Shown: piece by piece, positions 8,358 to 17,124 of the stretch
Layout: each line of letters starts with the position of its first letter
Numbering within the stretch: position 1 is the first letter of the stretch
Source: an uncultured Gammaproteobacteria bacterium
GTDB taxonomy: Bacteria > Pseudomonadota > Gammaproteobacteria > Pseudomonadales > UBA5518
NCBI GenBank assembly: GCA_903928015.1
Contig: CAIYPF010000100.1
Coordinates: forward strand, 1-44,541
Direction of reading: 5' to 3'
DNA: 44,541 bases
Position numbers and translations under genes: made by a program
The notes under the pieces: model-generated
Told to the model about the DNA's origin: nothing
The model's input: only the letters and a program-made list of their open reading frames with translations
The model's database searches: none

Positions 8358-9181
8358 CAACGAATCCCCTTCCGTGCACGGTAAAACGCTTTTGCGCGGC
8401 GGCCACGCCGCTCCAAGGCAGGACGCAGCAGGCGGCGCAAACCTGGCAAGAGGTACGCCGCGTTGCTGAGCCAGCCCGAGACTACCGGATGTGCGCGCTC
8501 GTGGCGGCCGTCGCGGATACAGGCGAGCACCAGTTCGGCAATCTCGGCTGCGGTCGACATGGGCTGTGAGAACACCAGGTCGGGCACATGGTCGATGCCG
8601 GCCATGATGAAGCCCGTGTCGATGGGGCCCGGCGAAACCAACGATGCGCTGATACCGCTCCCGGTGAGTTCCTCGGCCAGGGCCAGCGTGAAACCACGCA
8701 GCCCGAATTTGCTGGCGCAGTAACTCACCTCACCCGGCAAGGCGACACGACCCGCGAGCGACGCGATATTCACGATGGCGCCCTCACCGGAGCGCCGCAT
8801 GATGGGCAGCGCGAGGCGCGTGAGCACCATCGGCGCACGCAAGTTGACGTCGATCACCTGCGCCACCTGGGCCGCAGTGAGTTCAGCGAAATCGCCGCGA
8901 TGGTTGACGCCTGCGTTGTTGACGAGGACTTGCAGTCCACCAAAGCGCGCCTGAACCGCCTCCAGCACTGCAGGTGCAGCGTCGCTGTCGGCGACGTCCC
9001 AGGGAAGCGCCAGAACGCGGTCGGGGGCACCCAGTTGCGCTGCCGCGGCCTCCAGCCTCGCGCTGTCTCGCGCGGTAATGACGACCTTCGCACCGAATTG
9101 CAGCAAACGCGCGGCAACGGCAAGGCCCACGCCCGCAGAGCCGCCCGTAACCAGTGCTGTTCGTCCAGCGACATCGCGCAT
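8357..9181 (-). CDS. Short-chain dehydrogenase/reductase
   Basis: A 274-residue classical SDR. The N-terminal cofactor motif is TGGSAGVGLAVA, followed by NNAGV, catalytic Ser in IVNIASLAG, and YCASK (Tyr-x-x-x-Lys). The C-terminal 40 residues are hydrophobic and arginine-rich (WLSNAAYLLPGLRRLLRPALERRGRR), suggesting membrane association, as in DltE/YqjQ-like SDRs. Start 9181 (MRDVAGRTALVTGG) places the Rossmann motif at its usual distance and has GGGAG upstream; the frame is open to 9226 but adds no homology. It is coupled to the quinone oxidoreductase gene. Substrate unknown. Confidence 0.87.
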   Translation of the reverse strand: MRDVAGRTALVTGGSAGVGLAVAARLLQFGAKVVITARDSARLEAAAAQLGAPDRVLALPWDVADSDAAPAVLEAVQARFGGLQVLVNNAGVNHRGDFAELTAAQVAQVIDVNLRAPMVLTRLALPIMRRSGEGAIVNIASLAGRVALPGEVSYCASKFGLRGFTLALAEELTGSGISASLVSPGPIDTGFIMAGIDHVPDLVFSQPMSTAAEIAELVLACIRDGRHERAHPVVSGWLSNAAYLLPGLRRLLRPALERRGRRAKAFYRARKGIR

Positions 9182-9439
9182 CAGGAACTCTCCCGTCAAG
9201 TGCGCGGATTGTGCCACACGGGCCACTGCCGTCCGGGCGCCAGGCGCAGGTCAATCCGTGGAAGCGCGCGTTGCCGGGCCCGGATCGCCCGATTAGCCTT
9301 GCCCGGCTTTTCACATCGCAACATCACGTTTCAAAACCGGACGCTTCGTTTTGCCGCTTGGTTGAAGCTCCCATCGCGCACGGAGCGCCGGGAGCGGCTA
9401 CAGTTGGACCGTCGTCCACAACACTGCCCCGGGAGGCAC

Positions 9440-11152
9440 ATGGCTGAGGACAGCTCGGCGTGGAAACAGCGATACGAGTTTGCTCTCGAGGCGATCGAGC
9501 GCACCGCCCGTGATCATCGTGAGTTCACCCAGGAGCTGGTCCGGGCCCTGAACCGTCTCAGCCTCGCTTGCGAGGGGCAGGACCACGAACTCGACATCGA
9601 ACTCCGCGAGCTTCGGGCTTTTTTGCGCCTGAAAACGCTCTCCCGCGAGGTGCTGGCCAGCAAGCTCGACGTGCTCGAGGAGCGGCTGCGGGAACTGGGA
9701 CGACGGGAGCGGAAGCTCGATGCGCGTCTCGAGCGCGCCATATCGACCCTGCTGGATCAGGTCGAAGCCTCACAGCCCCCACGCGAGACGCAGCGTGCAT
9801 CGCAAGTGCTGCGCCGTGAACTGCGCAGCCTCGACCCGCTGGAGGTCCTCTCCAGGGCCGTGGCGCTCCGTGCCGAAGTACAGCCGACGCACGATGCCAA
9901 AACACATGCCGCAACGCCCGGCTTGCTCGATCGCTTGTTCGGGACCAGAGCGCACGCAGCGGCTCCGGTTGCCGAGAAAGTCGTGGCGGCCCTCGCCCCT
10001 GCCGCGGCTGCGCCCTCCCCCTCCCCCAGAGCCGAGCAACCCGAAACCCGGGTAGAGCCTTCTGACGAGCCTGACCCGTCCGATGCGCCGCTTGATGAGT
10101 CCACACGCAAAAGCCTGACGGAGCTCGTCACGGCGCTGGAGCCCGCGGAGTCGAACGCCCAACTGCGCGCCGCGTACGACTCGGCGCGGAAACGCGTAGA
10201 AAGGAATATCCGCGTCGGCGAGCTTGGAAACGTCCTCGACGAGGTGCTTCTGCTGTCGCGCGCGGCACTTGAACAGAGTCGCCTCGAGTTCTCGGGGTTT
10301 CTGGAGCAACTGAGCTCGCGTCTTCTGGCAGCGGCGGAAACGATCGCCGAGGGCGGAAACCACGACGCAGCACGCCGGAGCAACAGCGAGACCCTTGATT
10401 CAGCGATGCGCGAGGGCATGAGCCACATCCGCAACGAGATTTCAGGCACGCGCGATCTCCAATCGCTCAAACGTGAAGTGAACAAAGGACTGGATGGCAT
10501 CGGACAAGCCTTCGAGACGTTCCGGGAGCAGGAGGAGCGGATCGGCAGCGAGAGTTCCGTTGGCGCTCGCGCACTCGCTGAACGGGTGATCGAGCTCCAG
10601 CAGAAAACCCGCGATGCGGAAGTCTTGATCGAAGAGCAGCGCAGACTTGCGCATACCGACACTCTTACACGGCTGCCGAACCGCGAGGCCTGGGCATTAC
10701 GCGTGCAGCAGGAACATCAGCGCTGGCAGCGTTACCGCAGACCACTTGCTCTCGCGATCTGTGACATCGACCGGTTCAAGAGTGTCAACGACCGCTTCGG
10801 CCACGCGGCCGGAGATGCCGTGCTGCGGGCTGTAGGGGAATGCGTGGAATCGACGCTACGCAAAACCGATTTCGTGGCCCGCTTCGGTGGCGAGGAGTTT
10901 GTGTTTTTGTTGCCGGAGACCACGCCGGAGCAGGCGACCAGCGCGATGGAAAAGCTGCGGGACGCAATTTCCGCGCTGTCCATCGACGCGGGAAACCGCA
11001 AGGGCATTACGGTGACGGCTTCGTTCGGCATAGCGGGCTTCTCAGGCGAGGACGAGCCGGAAAGAGTATTCACGCGCGCCGATGCTGCCCTGTACCAGGC
11101 AAAAGCCGCAGGGCGGAACTGCGTGATGCAGTACTCGGCAGAGGCCGGCTGA
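9440..11152 (+). CDS. Diguanylate cyclase (GGDEF domain, coiled-coil N-terminus)
   Basis: A 570-residue soluble protein. Residues 1-130 are charged and helical (EFTQELVRALNRLSLACEGQDHELDIELRELRAFLR), 150-220 form an Ala/Pro-rich linker, 225-400 are helical, and 400-565 form a GGDEF domain. The active site is intact (RFGGEEF, residues 481-487), and an RxxD inhibitory I-site (RKTD, 474-477) sits exactly five residues before it, so product inhibition is expected. CDIDRFKSVNDRFGHAAGD supplies the metal and substrate residues. Start 9440 has GGGAGG (9431-9436); the frame extends to 8588 only across the antisense of the SDR gene. It makes c-di-GMP from GTP. A functional link to the LapD-like receptor 4.5 kb away is plausible but inferred. 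Confidence 0.92.
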   Translation: MAEDSSAWKQRYEFALEAIERTARDHREFTQELVRALNRLSLACEGQDHELDIELRELRAFLRLKTLSREVLASKLDVLEERLRELGRRERKLDARLERAISTLLDQVEASQPPRETQRASQVLRRELRSLDPLEVLSRAVALRAEVQPTHDAKTHAATPGLLDRLFGTRAHAAAPVAEKVVAALAPAAAAPSPSPRAEQPETRVEPSDEPDPSDAPLDESTRKSLTELVTALEPAESNAQLRAAYDSARKRVERNIRVGELGNVLDEVLLLSRAALEQSRLEFSGFLEQLSSRLLAAAETIAEGGNHDAARRSNSETLDSAMREGMSHIRNEISGTRDLQSLKREVNKGLDGIGQAFETFREQEERIGSESSVGARALAERVIELQQKTRDAEVLIEEQRRLAHTDTLTRLPNREAWALRVQQEHQRWQRYRRPLALAICDIDRFKSVNDRFGHAAGDAVLRAVGECVESTLRKTDFVARFGGEEFVFLLPETTPEQATSAMEKLRDAISALSIDAGNRKGITVTASFGIAGFSGEDEPERVFTRADAALYQAKAAGRNCVMQYSAEAG

Positions 11153-11174
11153 AGAGCGCTCCGGCCCCGCGGTC

Positions 11175-12260
11175 TCAGGTTTGCCGGAGCTGAGATATCG
11201 CGCCCGACGCCGATGTGCCATCCCTTGACGATGCACGGCTCAGCACACCCACAAAGGCCAGAACCACGAGCGCTGCGCATCCCTGGTGCATGACCGCGGG
11301 CACCAGCGGCACCACATTGACCAGCGTGTATACGCCCAGCGCGTACTGCAGGCAGACAAGACCGAAAAACAGATGCAGAAAGCGCTGCTGCAGACCGTCG
11401 CGGGCGCTCTGCCGGTAGCGAAACCACACCCCCGCAACACCGAGCAGCAGCAGCGTGCCTAGCAGGCGGTGCATGAACTGGACTGTGGCGTGGTCTTCGA
11501 GCAGGCTCATCCACCACGGATCCATAGCGAGCACGGCCTCTGCGACCCATCGTTCGCCCATTCGCGGAAAACTGTTGTAACCCCATCCTGCATGCAGTCC
11601 GGCCACGAATGCGCCGTAGACGATTTGCAGGACGAGCAAAACACCAAGCCCCGCGAGCAACCGGCGCGGAATCCCGGCACCATCGTCACGGGGGCCTTGG
11701 GTCTGCGGTCGCAGCGACAGCAGCACCCACATCAGGTATCCCATGATCGACAGCGCGAGCCCAAGATGGGCCGCCAACCGGAAATGACTGACGCGCGGTT
11801 CGTCGACAAGGCCGCTCTTGACCATCAGCCAGCCCACCAGCCCCTGCATGCCGCCAAGCAACAGTGCAAACGCCAGGCGAATCGCCAACGGGCGCTGAAA
11901 GGACCCCCTGGCGAGAAACCAGAAGAACGGCAGCGCGAACGCCATCCCTATCGCCCTGCCGAGCACCCTGTGAACGTACTCCCAGAAGAAGATCGACTGG
12001 AAGCCCGCGAGGTCCATGCCGGGATGGGTCAGGCGGTATTGCGGGTATTGTTTGTAAGCCTCGAAGGCCGCGTTCCAGTCAGCCTCAGACAGTGGGGGCA
12101 CAACCCCCATGATCGGCTCCCACTCGACCATGGAGAGCCCTGAACCGGTCAGGCGCGTTATGCCGCCCACCACCACCATCGCAAACACCATGGCGATGAC
12201 GGTGACAAGCCAGATGCGCACGCCGCGCGCGGAGTGGTTCAGTTCAGGATGGCTTGTCAT
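11175..12260 (-). CDS. ctaA: Heme A synthase (COX15/CtaA family)
   Basis: A 361-residue multi-pass inner-membrane protein with about eight hydrophobic helices. GGITRLTGSGLSMVEWEPIMGVVPPLSEADW and FFWEYVHRVLGRAIG are hallmark CtaA/COX15 segments carrying conserved His; further His occur in the C-terminal half (QFMHRLLG, MHQGCAAL). The enzyme oxidises the C8 methyl of heme O to the formyl of heme A for aa3-type cytochrome oxidases. The start overlaps the end of the DUF4340 gene by 17 bases. No cox structural genes or heme O synthase (ctaB) are nearby, so its place at the end of a Gld-like ABC run is unusual. Confidence 0.93.
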   Translation of the reverse strand: MTSHPELNHSARGVRIWLVTVIAMVFAMVVVGGITRLTGSGLSMVEWEPIMGVVPPLSEADWNAAFEAYKQYPQYRLTHPGMDLAGFQSIFFWEYVHRVLGRAIGMAFALPFFWFLARGSFQRPLAIRLAFALLLGGMQGLVGWLMVKSGLVDEPRVSHFRLAAHLGLALSIMGYLMWVLLSLRPQTQGPRDDGAGIPRRLLAGLGVLLVLQIVYGAFVAGLHAGWGYNSFPRMGERWVAEAVLAMDPWWMSLLEDHATVQFMHRLLGTLLLLGVAGVWFRYRQSARDGLQQRFLHLFFGLVCLQYALGVYTLVNVVPLVPAVMHQGCAALVVLAFVGVLSRASSRDGTSASGAISQLRQT

Positions 12261-13350
12261 CAGTCTTGCCCGCCTCGGCTTTCACGGACTCGGTGTACTC
12301 ATCGAGACGCTTAGCCAGTTCACCGTAGATGTAATCCGAGACTCTGAAAGCCCAGCCCTGCACCCGCGCATTTATTGCTGCCGCCTCGGCAGCAACATCA
12401 GGAGTGCCGCTTTTATGGGCAGCAACCGCGGCATCGGTCGCAGGAACAGGAGCCTGCCCAGTGCCAGTTGCCGAGGCCTTGATCCGGACCCAGTTGGCAT
12501 CACCGGCCTTCACCGCATCGATGTCGAGCACCAAGCCATCGAAGAACCGAATGCGATTGCGCGCGAGGGCAGTGCCGCTGAAGAGTTCCTCGGAGGCTCT
12601 GCGCACATCCTCGGCCTCGGCTGTGAGCACCGCGCGCGCCGCAGCATCGAAGACCGAGTCGTAGCGCGGGCGGCCGCCCTCGGGGAGGCTCGCGACGCTC
12701 AGGCTGGGCGTGGCGGCATCGGGCCGCGCCGCCTCGAAGCCACTGCCATCGGCAAGACTTCGCGTAACACCTGCCACACGTTCGAACGCGAGGCCGAGGA
12801 GCTTGCGATCGATCCAGTCGCCGGGATCGGCAAAGGCCTGGGGAGAGCGGTCAACGAGCCATGTCTCGGGACTGCCCGCAAGCCGGAGGTAACGGCCACT
12901 GCGCCCCTCTGCCGCATTGCCCACGAGCACACGCCAGCGTGCGGCCGTGTCATCGCGCCAGATTTCGACGAGCACGGCCTTGCTGCCGGGCTTGTCGATG
13001 TCCTCGAGACCCAAGCGCCCGTAGAACTCGGGCTTCGAGGTCTTCTGCTCCAGCACTTTGGCGGCAGAGAGTTCCTTCAGCAGATCGGCCAGACGCTCCA
13101 TATCGACGCTGTAGCCTTCACGCTCTGCCAGTACCCAGCGTTCGCCCTCGCGGCGCAGGCTGGACGAAAGTGCGCCGGACTTGAGGTCGATACGCTTCAC
13201 CTCGCCGAGGCCTTCCTTGAGCCCCGCCAGCCAGGGGCCCGCAGCCCCCGTCCCGGACTCGGGCGCGCGCTGGTGCCCGAAAAGCGCGGCGAGTCCTGCG
13301 AGCAGTGCCACCAGCACTACCGCAATACCAAGACGTTGCTTCTGACTCAT
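12244..13350 (-). CDS. DUF4340 domain protein
   Basis: A 368-residue protein with one N-terminal membrane anchor (RLGIAVVLVALLAGLAALFG, about residues 6-25) and a large periplasmic part. VKRIDLKSGALSSSLRREGERWVLAEREGYSVDMERLADLLKELSAAKVLEQKTSKPEFYGRLGLED is the characteristic DUF4340 core. In many bacteria DUF4340 genes follow gldA/gldF/gldG-like ABC transporter genes, exactly as here, and the product is presumed to be an accessory subunit. Its start lies 12 bases after the upstream gene's stop and its end overlaps ctaA. The transported substrate is unknown. Confidence 0.88.
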   Translation of the reverse strand: MSQKQRLGIAVVLVALLAGLAALFGHQRAPESGTGAAGPWLAGLKEGLGEVKRIDLKSGALSSSLRREGERWVLAEREGYSVDMERLADLLKELSAAKVLEQKTSKPEFYGRLGLEDIDKPGSKAVLVEIWRDDTAARWRVLVGNAAEGRSGRYLRLAGSPETWLVDRSPQAFADPGDWIDRKLLGLAFERVAGVTRSLADGSGFEAARPDAATPSLSVASLPEGGRPRYDSVFDAAARAVLTAEAEDVRRASEELFSGTALARNRIRFFDGLVLDIDAVKAGDANWVRIKASATGTGQAPVPATDAAVAAHKSGTPDVAAEAAAINARVQGWAFRVSDYIYGELAKRLDEYTESVKAEAGKTDDKPS

Positions 13351-13362
13351 GCAGGGGCCCCC

Positions 13363-15231
13363 TCAGGCTGTTCCGCGCGCATCGCGCAACTGGCTGCGAC
13401 GTACACGAAACCTGTGCCAGCCGAAGAGGCAAAGCGTGAGCAGCACGGGCGCCACGACGATGTTCAACACCTTGAGAAGCGTACCGAGTTTCTCTATGTC
13501 GCTGTCCATGCGATGACGGACCTCCCGGAGCTCCTTGCGGATGCGGAGCTTCTGATCCTGGAACTCGTCGAGCGTTGCCTCCTGCTCCGGCGACAGCACC
13601 AGTTGGCGGGAGTCCTGCTTTCCATTCTGCAGTTCATCGAGCCGTTTCTCGGTCTCGTCGAGCCGCTTCTGCAACTCGTCAGCGCTGGCGCGGTAGCGCG
13701 CCTCGGCACCCTGACGAATCGACTGCACGAGATCGAAGGGCCTCGAGAAGCGACCGCGCCCGCGCACTTGAATCAATGACGAGTTGCCGCTCATGTTCTC
13801 GATGCCGTTCTGCAGGAAGGCCGCATTGTCGGCCCATGCCGTCGCGATACGCTGGCCGAAGAAATTCTGGACCTGAACCCAGAAGCGGTCCGCCAGCATG
13901 TCGGCATCCGCGACAACGAGCACGTTTATGTCTTTCGACTCCGCAACGTAGGCATCGCCTTCCTTCTGCGGCGCGGGAAAGGCGGACTTCGCGGGCCCGC
14001 TGATGCGCGCTGCAAGGGTATAGCGCTGGCCGCCGGGTTTGAGTTCAGCCAGGAGCACCGAAGGATCACGCGCGGCCTGCATGCGGGAGCTGTCGATCAG
14101 GCCTGCCTTATCCGAGCTCTGGAGCAAGGGTTCAAATCGTGTGGTGGCCCCCTTCGCCTGCGACAGTGCCCCGGCAAAACCGAGGTTCAGGCTCTCGAGG
14201 CGCGCCGTCACCACGTCACCGGATGCGACGTTATCCGGCCCCAGCCCGAGGAACCCGGGATGCGCGACCGGCGTCTGATCCGCACCCACGCTGATCTGCA
14301 ATGCGGTACCCGGATCACCCACGACCTTGTCCATCGCGTAGTCCACGCCCCAGGCGCTGAACAGGCTGCCAAGCGTGGAGGCAGTGGCACCCGGTTCCTG
14401 CGGCATCATCGGATTGGGAGTGGCACGGGCGGACTCGCAGTACGGATCGACGAAGACCAGCGCCTTGCCGCCCTTCATCACGAACTGGTCCACCGCGTAC
14501 TGCATCGCGGGGCTCAGGGTCGACGGATGCACCAGCAGCAGGGTTGTGATGTCAGCGTCGATCTTGTCGGCTTGAGGACCGAGGGTGCGCAGCTCGAAGC
14601 CTTCACGCAGCTGATCCACCACCATCCACGCCGGTGTGGGCTGGGAACTCATCATGTCGAAACCGCCAGCCATCTGGAGTCCGGACACCAGACCGATCAC
14701 CGGCTTCCTGGTCGCCGTGAGCGCGGCCACCAGTTTGCTCACCTCGTACTCGAGAAATTCCTCGCGCTCGGGCTGGAAAAACGGCAGCACCTGCTTGTCG
14801 CCATAGGCGTTTGTCGCCGCGAGACCGAGATAGACCTTGTCACCGCTGCCATCGAGCGGAACGGCCTGCAGGCCGAACTCGCCCGCCTGGTCCTCGGCCT
14901 CGGAGAAAGGCTCGGGGTCCACGACATGGAGCCGTATGCGACCGTCCGCCTCGTGGGCATATTCCTCGAGCAACTCGCGAACACGCCGTGCATAGGTACG
15001 AAGCGGCGCAGCCTCTCTGGTCGCCTTGTCGGAGAAAAAGAAATACACGTCGATAGGCTCGCCGATGCCGGCGATGATCTCGCGTGTGCCATCGGAGATC
15101 GTGTAGAGGCCGCCTTCGGTGAAATCGATGCGCAGCCTCCCGAACAGCAGGGTGTTCAGGGCACTGAATGCGATGAAACCCAGGGCAAGCATCAGGAGCA
15201 CGAGACGGGGATAGTTCTTGCGGTTGGCCAT
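13363..15231 (-). CDS. GldG-like ABC transporter auxiliary protein
   Basis: A 622-residue protein with an N-terminal TM (LVLLMLALGFIAFSALNTLLFG, about 9-31), a large periplasmic domain and a C-terminal TM (VLNIVVAPVLLTLCLFGWHRFRVRR, about 586-612). It contains FTEGGLYTISDGTREIIAGIGEPIDVYFFFSD and a GVDYAMDKVVGD segment typical of the GldG/uncharacterised ABC transport family (ABC_transp_aux). A long coiled-coil region (ARYRASADELQKRLDETEKRLDELQN and onward, about 510-580) precedes the last TM. It is 3 bases from the permease gene, in an operon with ATPase and DUF4340 genes. It is probably an exporter component; Gld names come from Bacteroidetes gliding, but homologues are widespread and no gliding is implied. 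Confidence 0.88.
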   Translation of the reverse strand: MANRKNYPRLVLLMLALGFIAFSALNTLLFGRLRIDFTEGGLYTISDGTREIIAGIGEPIDVYFFFSDKATREAAPLRTYARRVRELLEEYAHEADGRIRLHVVDPEPFSEAEDQAGEFGLQAVPLDGSGDKVYLGLAATNAYGDKQVLPFFQPEREEFLEYEVSKLVAALTATRKPVIGLVSGLQMAGGFDMMSSQPTPAWMVVDQLREGFELRTLGPQADKIDADITTLLLVHPSTLSPAMQYAVDQFVMKGGKALVFVDPYCESARATPNPMMPQEPGATASTLGSLFSAWGVDYAMDKVVGDPGTALQISVGADQTPVAHPGFLGLGPDNVASGDVVTARLESLNLGFAGALSQAKGATTRFEPLLQSSDKAGLIDSSRMQAARDPSVLLAELKPGGQRYTLAARISGPAKSAFPAPQKEGDAYVAESKDINVLVVADADMLADRFWVQVQNFFGQRIATAWADNAAFLQNGIENMSGNSSLIQVRGRGRFSRPFDLVQSIRQGAEARYRASADELQKRLDETEKRLDELQNGKQDSRQLVLSPEQEATLDEFQDQKLRIRKELREVRHRMDSDIEKLGTLLKVLNIVVAPVLLTLCLFGWHRFRVRRSQLRDARGTA

Positions 15232-15234
15232 GGT

Positions 15235-15969
15235 TCAGTCCGCCTGCTTCAGTTCGATGACCACGGCGGTGGCAGCGAGCCAGACCACCGTGAGTGATAC
15301 GAAGAACAGCACGTCCCGGAGCCCGATGACGCCCTTCGAGATCGCGGTGAAGTGCGTGAGGAAGCTCATGGACGCGATGGCGTCGATCAGCAACTGGGGA
15401 GCCCAGCCGCCGAGCGCGTCCAGCACCAGCGGAAAACCGCTCAGCGTGAAGAGGAAGCACACGACCACCGTGGTGATGAAGGCAATCACCTGGTTGCGGC
15501 TCAATGCCGACATGCATGAACCGATGGCGAGGAAACTTCCGGCCATCAACCAGCTGCCGAGATAGCTGGCGAGGATCACGCCGTTATCGGGCGATCCGAG
15601 CACGTTTACCGTGATCCACAGCGGGAAACTCAACGCCAGCGCGAGGCCGGTGAAAAGCCAGGCCGCCAGAAATTTGCCGAGCACCGCATCCATTTTCGTG
15701 AGCGGCAGGGTAAGCAGCAGTTCGATGGTGCCGCTCTTGCGCTCCTCCGACCAGAGCCGCATCGCGATCGCCGGCACCAGGAACAGGTAGAGCCACGGAT
15801 GGAAGCTGAAGAACGGCACGAGATCGGCCTGTCCCCGCTCGTAAAACCCGCCGATGTAAAAAGTGAAGACACCACCGAGCACGAGGAAGATCAGGACGAA
15901 GACATAGGCGAGCGGCGTCGCGAAATACGATCCGAGTTCCCGACGCGCGATGATGGAAACCATGCTCAT
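15235..15969 (-). CDS. ABC-2 type permease (GldF-like)
   Basis: A 244-residue membrane protein with about six TM segments, starting MSMVSIIARRELGSYFATPLAYVFVLIFLVLGGVFTFYIGGF. The segment LWSEERKSGTIELLLTLPLTKMDAVLGKFLA is the ABC-2 permease coupling region. Start ATG 15969 overlaps the ATPase stop as TGATG with GGGAGG upstream; the frame extends to 16047 inside the ATPase gene and is not used. It forms the membrane part of the exporter with the ATPase encoded immediately upstream. Confidence 0.9.
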   Translation of the reverse strand: MSMVSIIARRELGSYFATPLAYVFVLIFLVLGGVFTFYIGGFYERGQADLVPFFSFHPWLYLFLVPAIAMRLWSEERKSGTIELLLTLPLTKMDAVLGKFLAAWLFTGLALALSFPLWITVNVLGSPDNGVILASYLGSWLMAGSFLAIGSCMSALSRNQVIAFITTVVVCFLFTLSGFPLVLDALGGWAPQLLIDAIASMSFLTHFTAISKGVIGLRDVLFFVSLTVVWLAATAVVIELKQAD

Positions 15970-16895
15970 CACGCTGCCTCCCGTGTGATGTTGCGGAAGA
16001 CCTCGTCGAGCTTGCCGCGCTCCACGTGGAGTTCGTCTGCCACCCAACCCCGGTCGTGCACCAGGCGCGCAAGTGCTGCAAGCGGGCTGGCCTCCGGATG
16101 AGGCAGCACGAGGAGCCGCTTTCCGTCGGCATCCGCGCGCACTTCCCGCACACCCGCAAGCGCGGCGATGGCCGCGACGGCCCCTGCGTAGGCCTCGGCC
16201 AGATGCAGATGCACGGCGCGATGCGTGGGCGAGCGGGATTCGAGTTCGGCTGGCGTGCCATCGGCCACCACGCGGCCGTGCGCGACGATGATCGCGCGGT
16301 TGCAGACCGCGTGAACCTCTTCGAGGATATGCGTGGACACCACCACGATCTTCTCGTCAGACAGCCCGCGGATCAGCTCCCTGACCTGATGTTTCTGGTT
16401 CGGATCCAGACCGTCGGTTGGCTCGTCCAGGATCAGCACCTGCGGGTCGTGGAGAATGGCTTGCGCCAGACCGACGCGCCGCTTGAAGCCCTTCGAGAGG
16501 GTCTCGATGCGTTGCTGTAGCACCCCTCCCAGGTCCATGCGCTCGACCACCGAATCAAGCCTCGCATCGAGGTCGGCACCGCGCAGGGAACGGACCTTGC
16601 CGATGAATCGCAGGAACTCCATGACGCGCATGTCCTCGTAGCTCGGCGCGCCCTCTGGCAGATAGCCGATCAGGCGACGAGCGTCCTGGGTCTGCTGCTG
16701 CACGTCACGTCCGAAAATGCGAACGGATCCTGCGCTGGGCGCGATGAATCCCGCGATCATCTTCATGGTGGTGGATTTGCCGGCCCCGTTCGGACCGAGG
16801 AAGCCCAGGACCTCGCCGGGGCGCACCGTGAAACTGAGATCGTCAACGGCGACAAAGCTGCCGAAACGGCGGCTCAGGTGACTCACTTCGATCAT
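15969..16895 (-). CDS. ABC transporter ATPase (GldA-like)
   Basis: A 308-residue nucleotide-binding subunit. Walker A is GPNGAGKST, Walker B VLILDEPTDGLDP, and the signature is LSKGFKRRVGLAQ, the SKGF variant usual in this subfamily rather than LSGGQ; the H-loop is VSTHILEEV. A C-terminal domain of about 85 residues follows. It is the first gene of the five-gene minus-strand run ending with ctaA. AAGGAG lies 6 bases upstream of the ATG, and a candidate promoter lies at 16961-16990. Confidence 0.93.
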   Translation of the reverse strand: MIEVSHLSRRFGSFVAVDDLSFTVRPGEVLGFLGPNGAGKSTTMKMIAGFIAPSAGSVRIFGRDVQQQTQDARRLIGYLPEGAPSYEDMRVMEFLRFIGKVRSLRGADLDARLDSVVERMDLGGVLQQRIETLSKGFKRRVGLAQAILHDPQVLILDEPTDGLDPNQKHQVRELIRGLSDEKIVVVSTHILEEVHAVCNRAIIVAHGRVVADGTPAELESRSPTHRAVHLHLAEAYAGAVAAIAALAGVREVRADADGKRLLVLPHPEASPLAALARLVHDRGWVADELHVERGKLDEVFRNITREAA

Positions 16896-16960
16896 GCGTA
16901 CTCCTTGCGTCGAGAAAGGATCGGCCCAAAACCCGGGGATGCCGCGCAGAACGGGCGCGG

Positions 16961-16990
16961 ACTATAAGCCCGCTCACCGCACTGCGGCAA
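16961..16990 (-). promoter_or_regulatory. Candidate sigma70 promoter for the Gld-like ABC operon
   Basis: On the minus strand TTGCCG (16985-16990) and TATAGT (16961-16966) are separated by 18 bases. Transcription would start near 16954, leaving a leader of about 58 nt before the ATPase ATG at 16895. This lies in the 229-bp divergent gap with the metalloprotease gene. Confidence 0.4.
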
Positions 16991-17070
16991 CGCGAGCACC
17001 GTGCTCACGGACGAGGCTCAGGTGTCGCGCATATCGACAGCAATACGGCGCTGATCCACTCTAGAAGCCC

Positions 17071-17091
17071 CGCCGGACAGCGCGTCCGGCG
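17071..17091 (+). other. Perfect 8-bp hairpin in the metalloprotease leader
   Basis: CGCCGGAC (17071-17078) and GTCCGGCG (17084-17091) pair perfectly around a 5-nt loop. The hairpin lies 18 bases before the GGAG ribosome binding site and 33 bases before the ATG of the metalloprotease gene, so it may affect its mRNA. No T-run follows. Confidence 0.45.
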
Positions 17092-17124
17092 TGCCCTACG
17101 ACAGGCAAAGGAGTTCCGAGTTTC

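Noticed and set aside
9362-9404. TTGAAG/TACAGT promoter for the diguanylate cyclase
   Set aside because: The two boxes are 31 bases apart, too far for a sigma70 promoter.
8588-9439. Long N-terminal extension of the diguanylate cyclase
   Set aside because: It runs antisense through the SDR gene and has low-complexity Arg/His composition; GGGAGG before ATG 9440 marks the true start.
12109-13779. 556-residue plus-strand open frame across ctaA, DUF4340 and gldG-like genes
   Set aside because: Spans three well-supported minus-strand genes and shows no domain; shadow frame.
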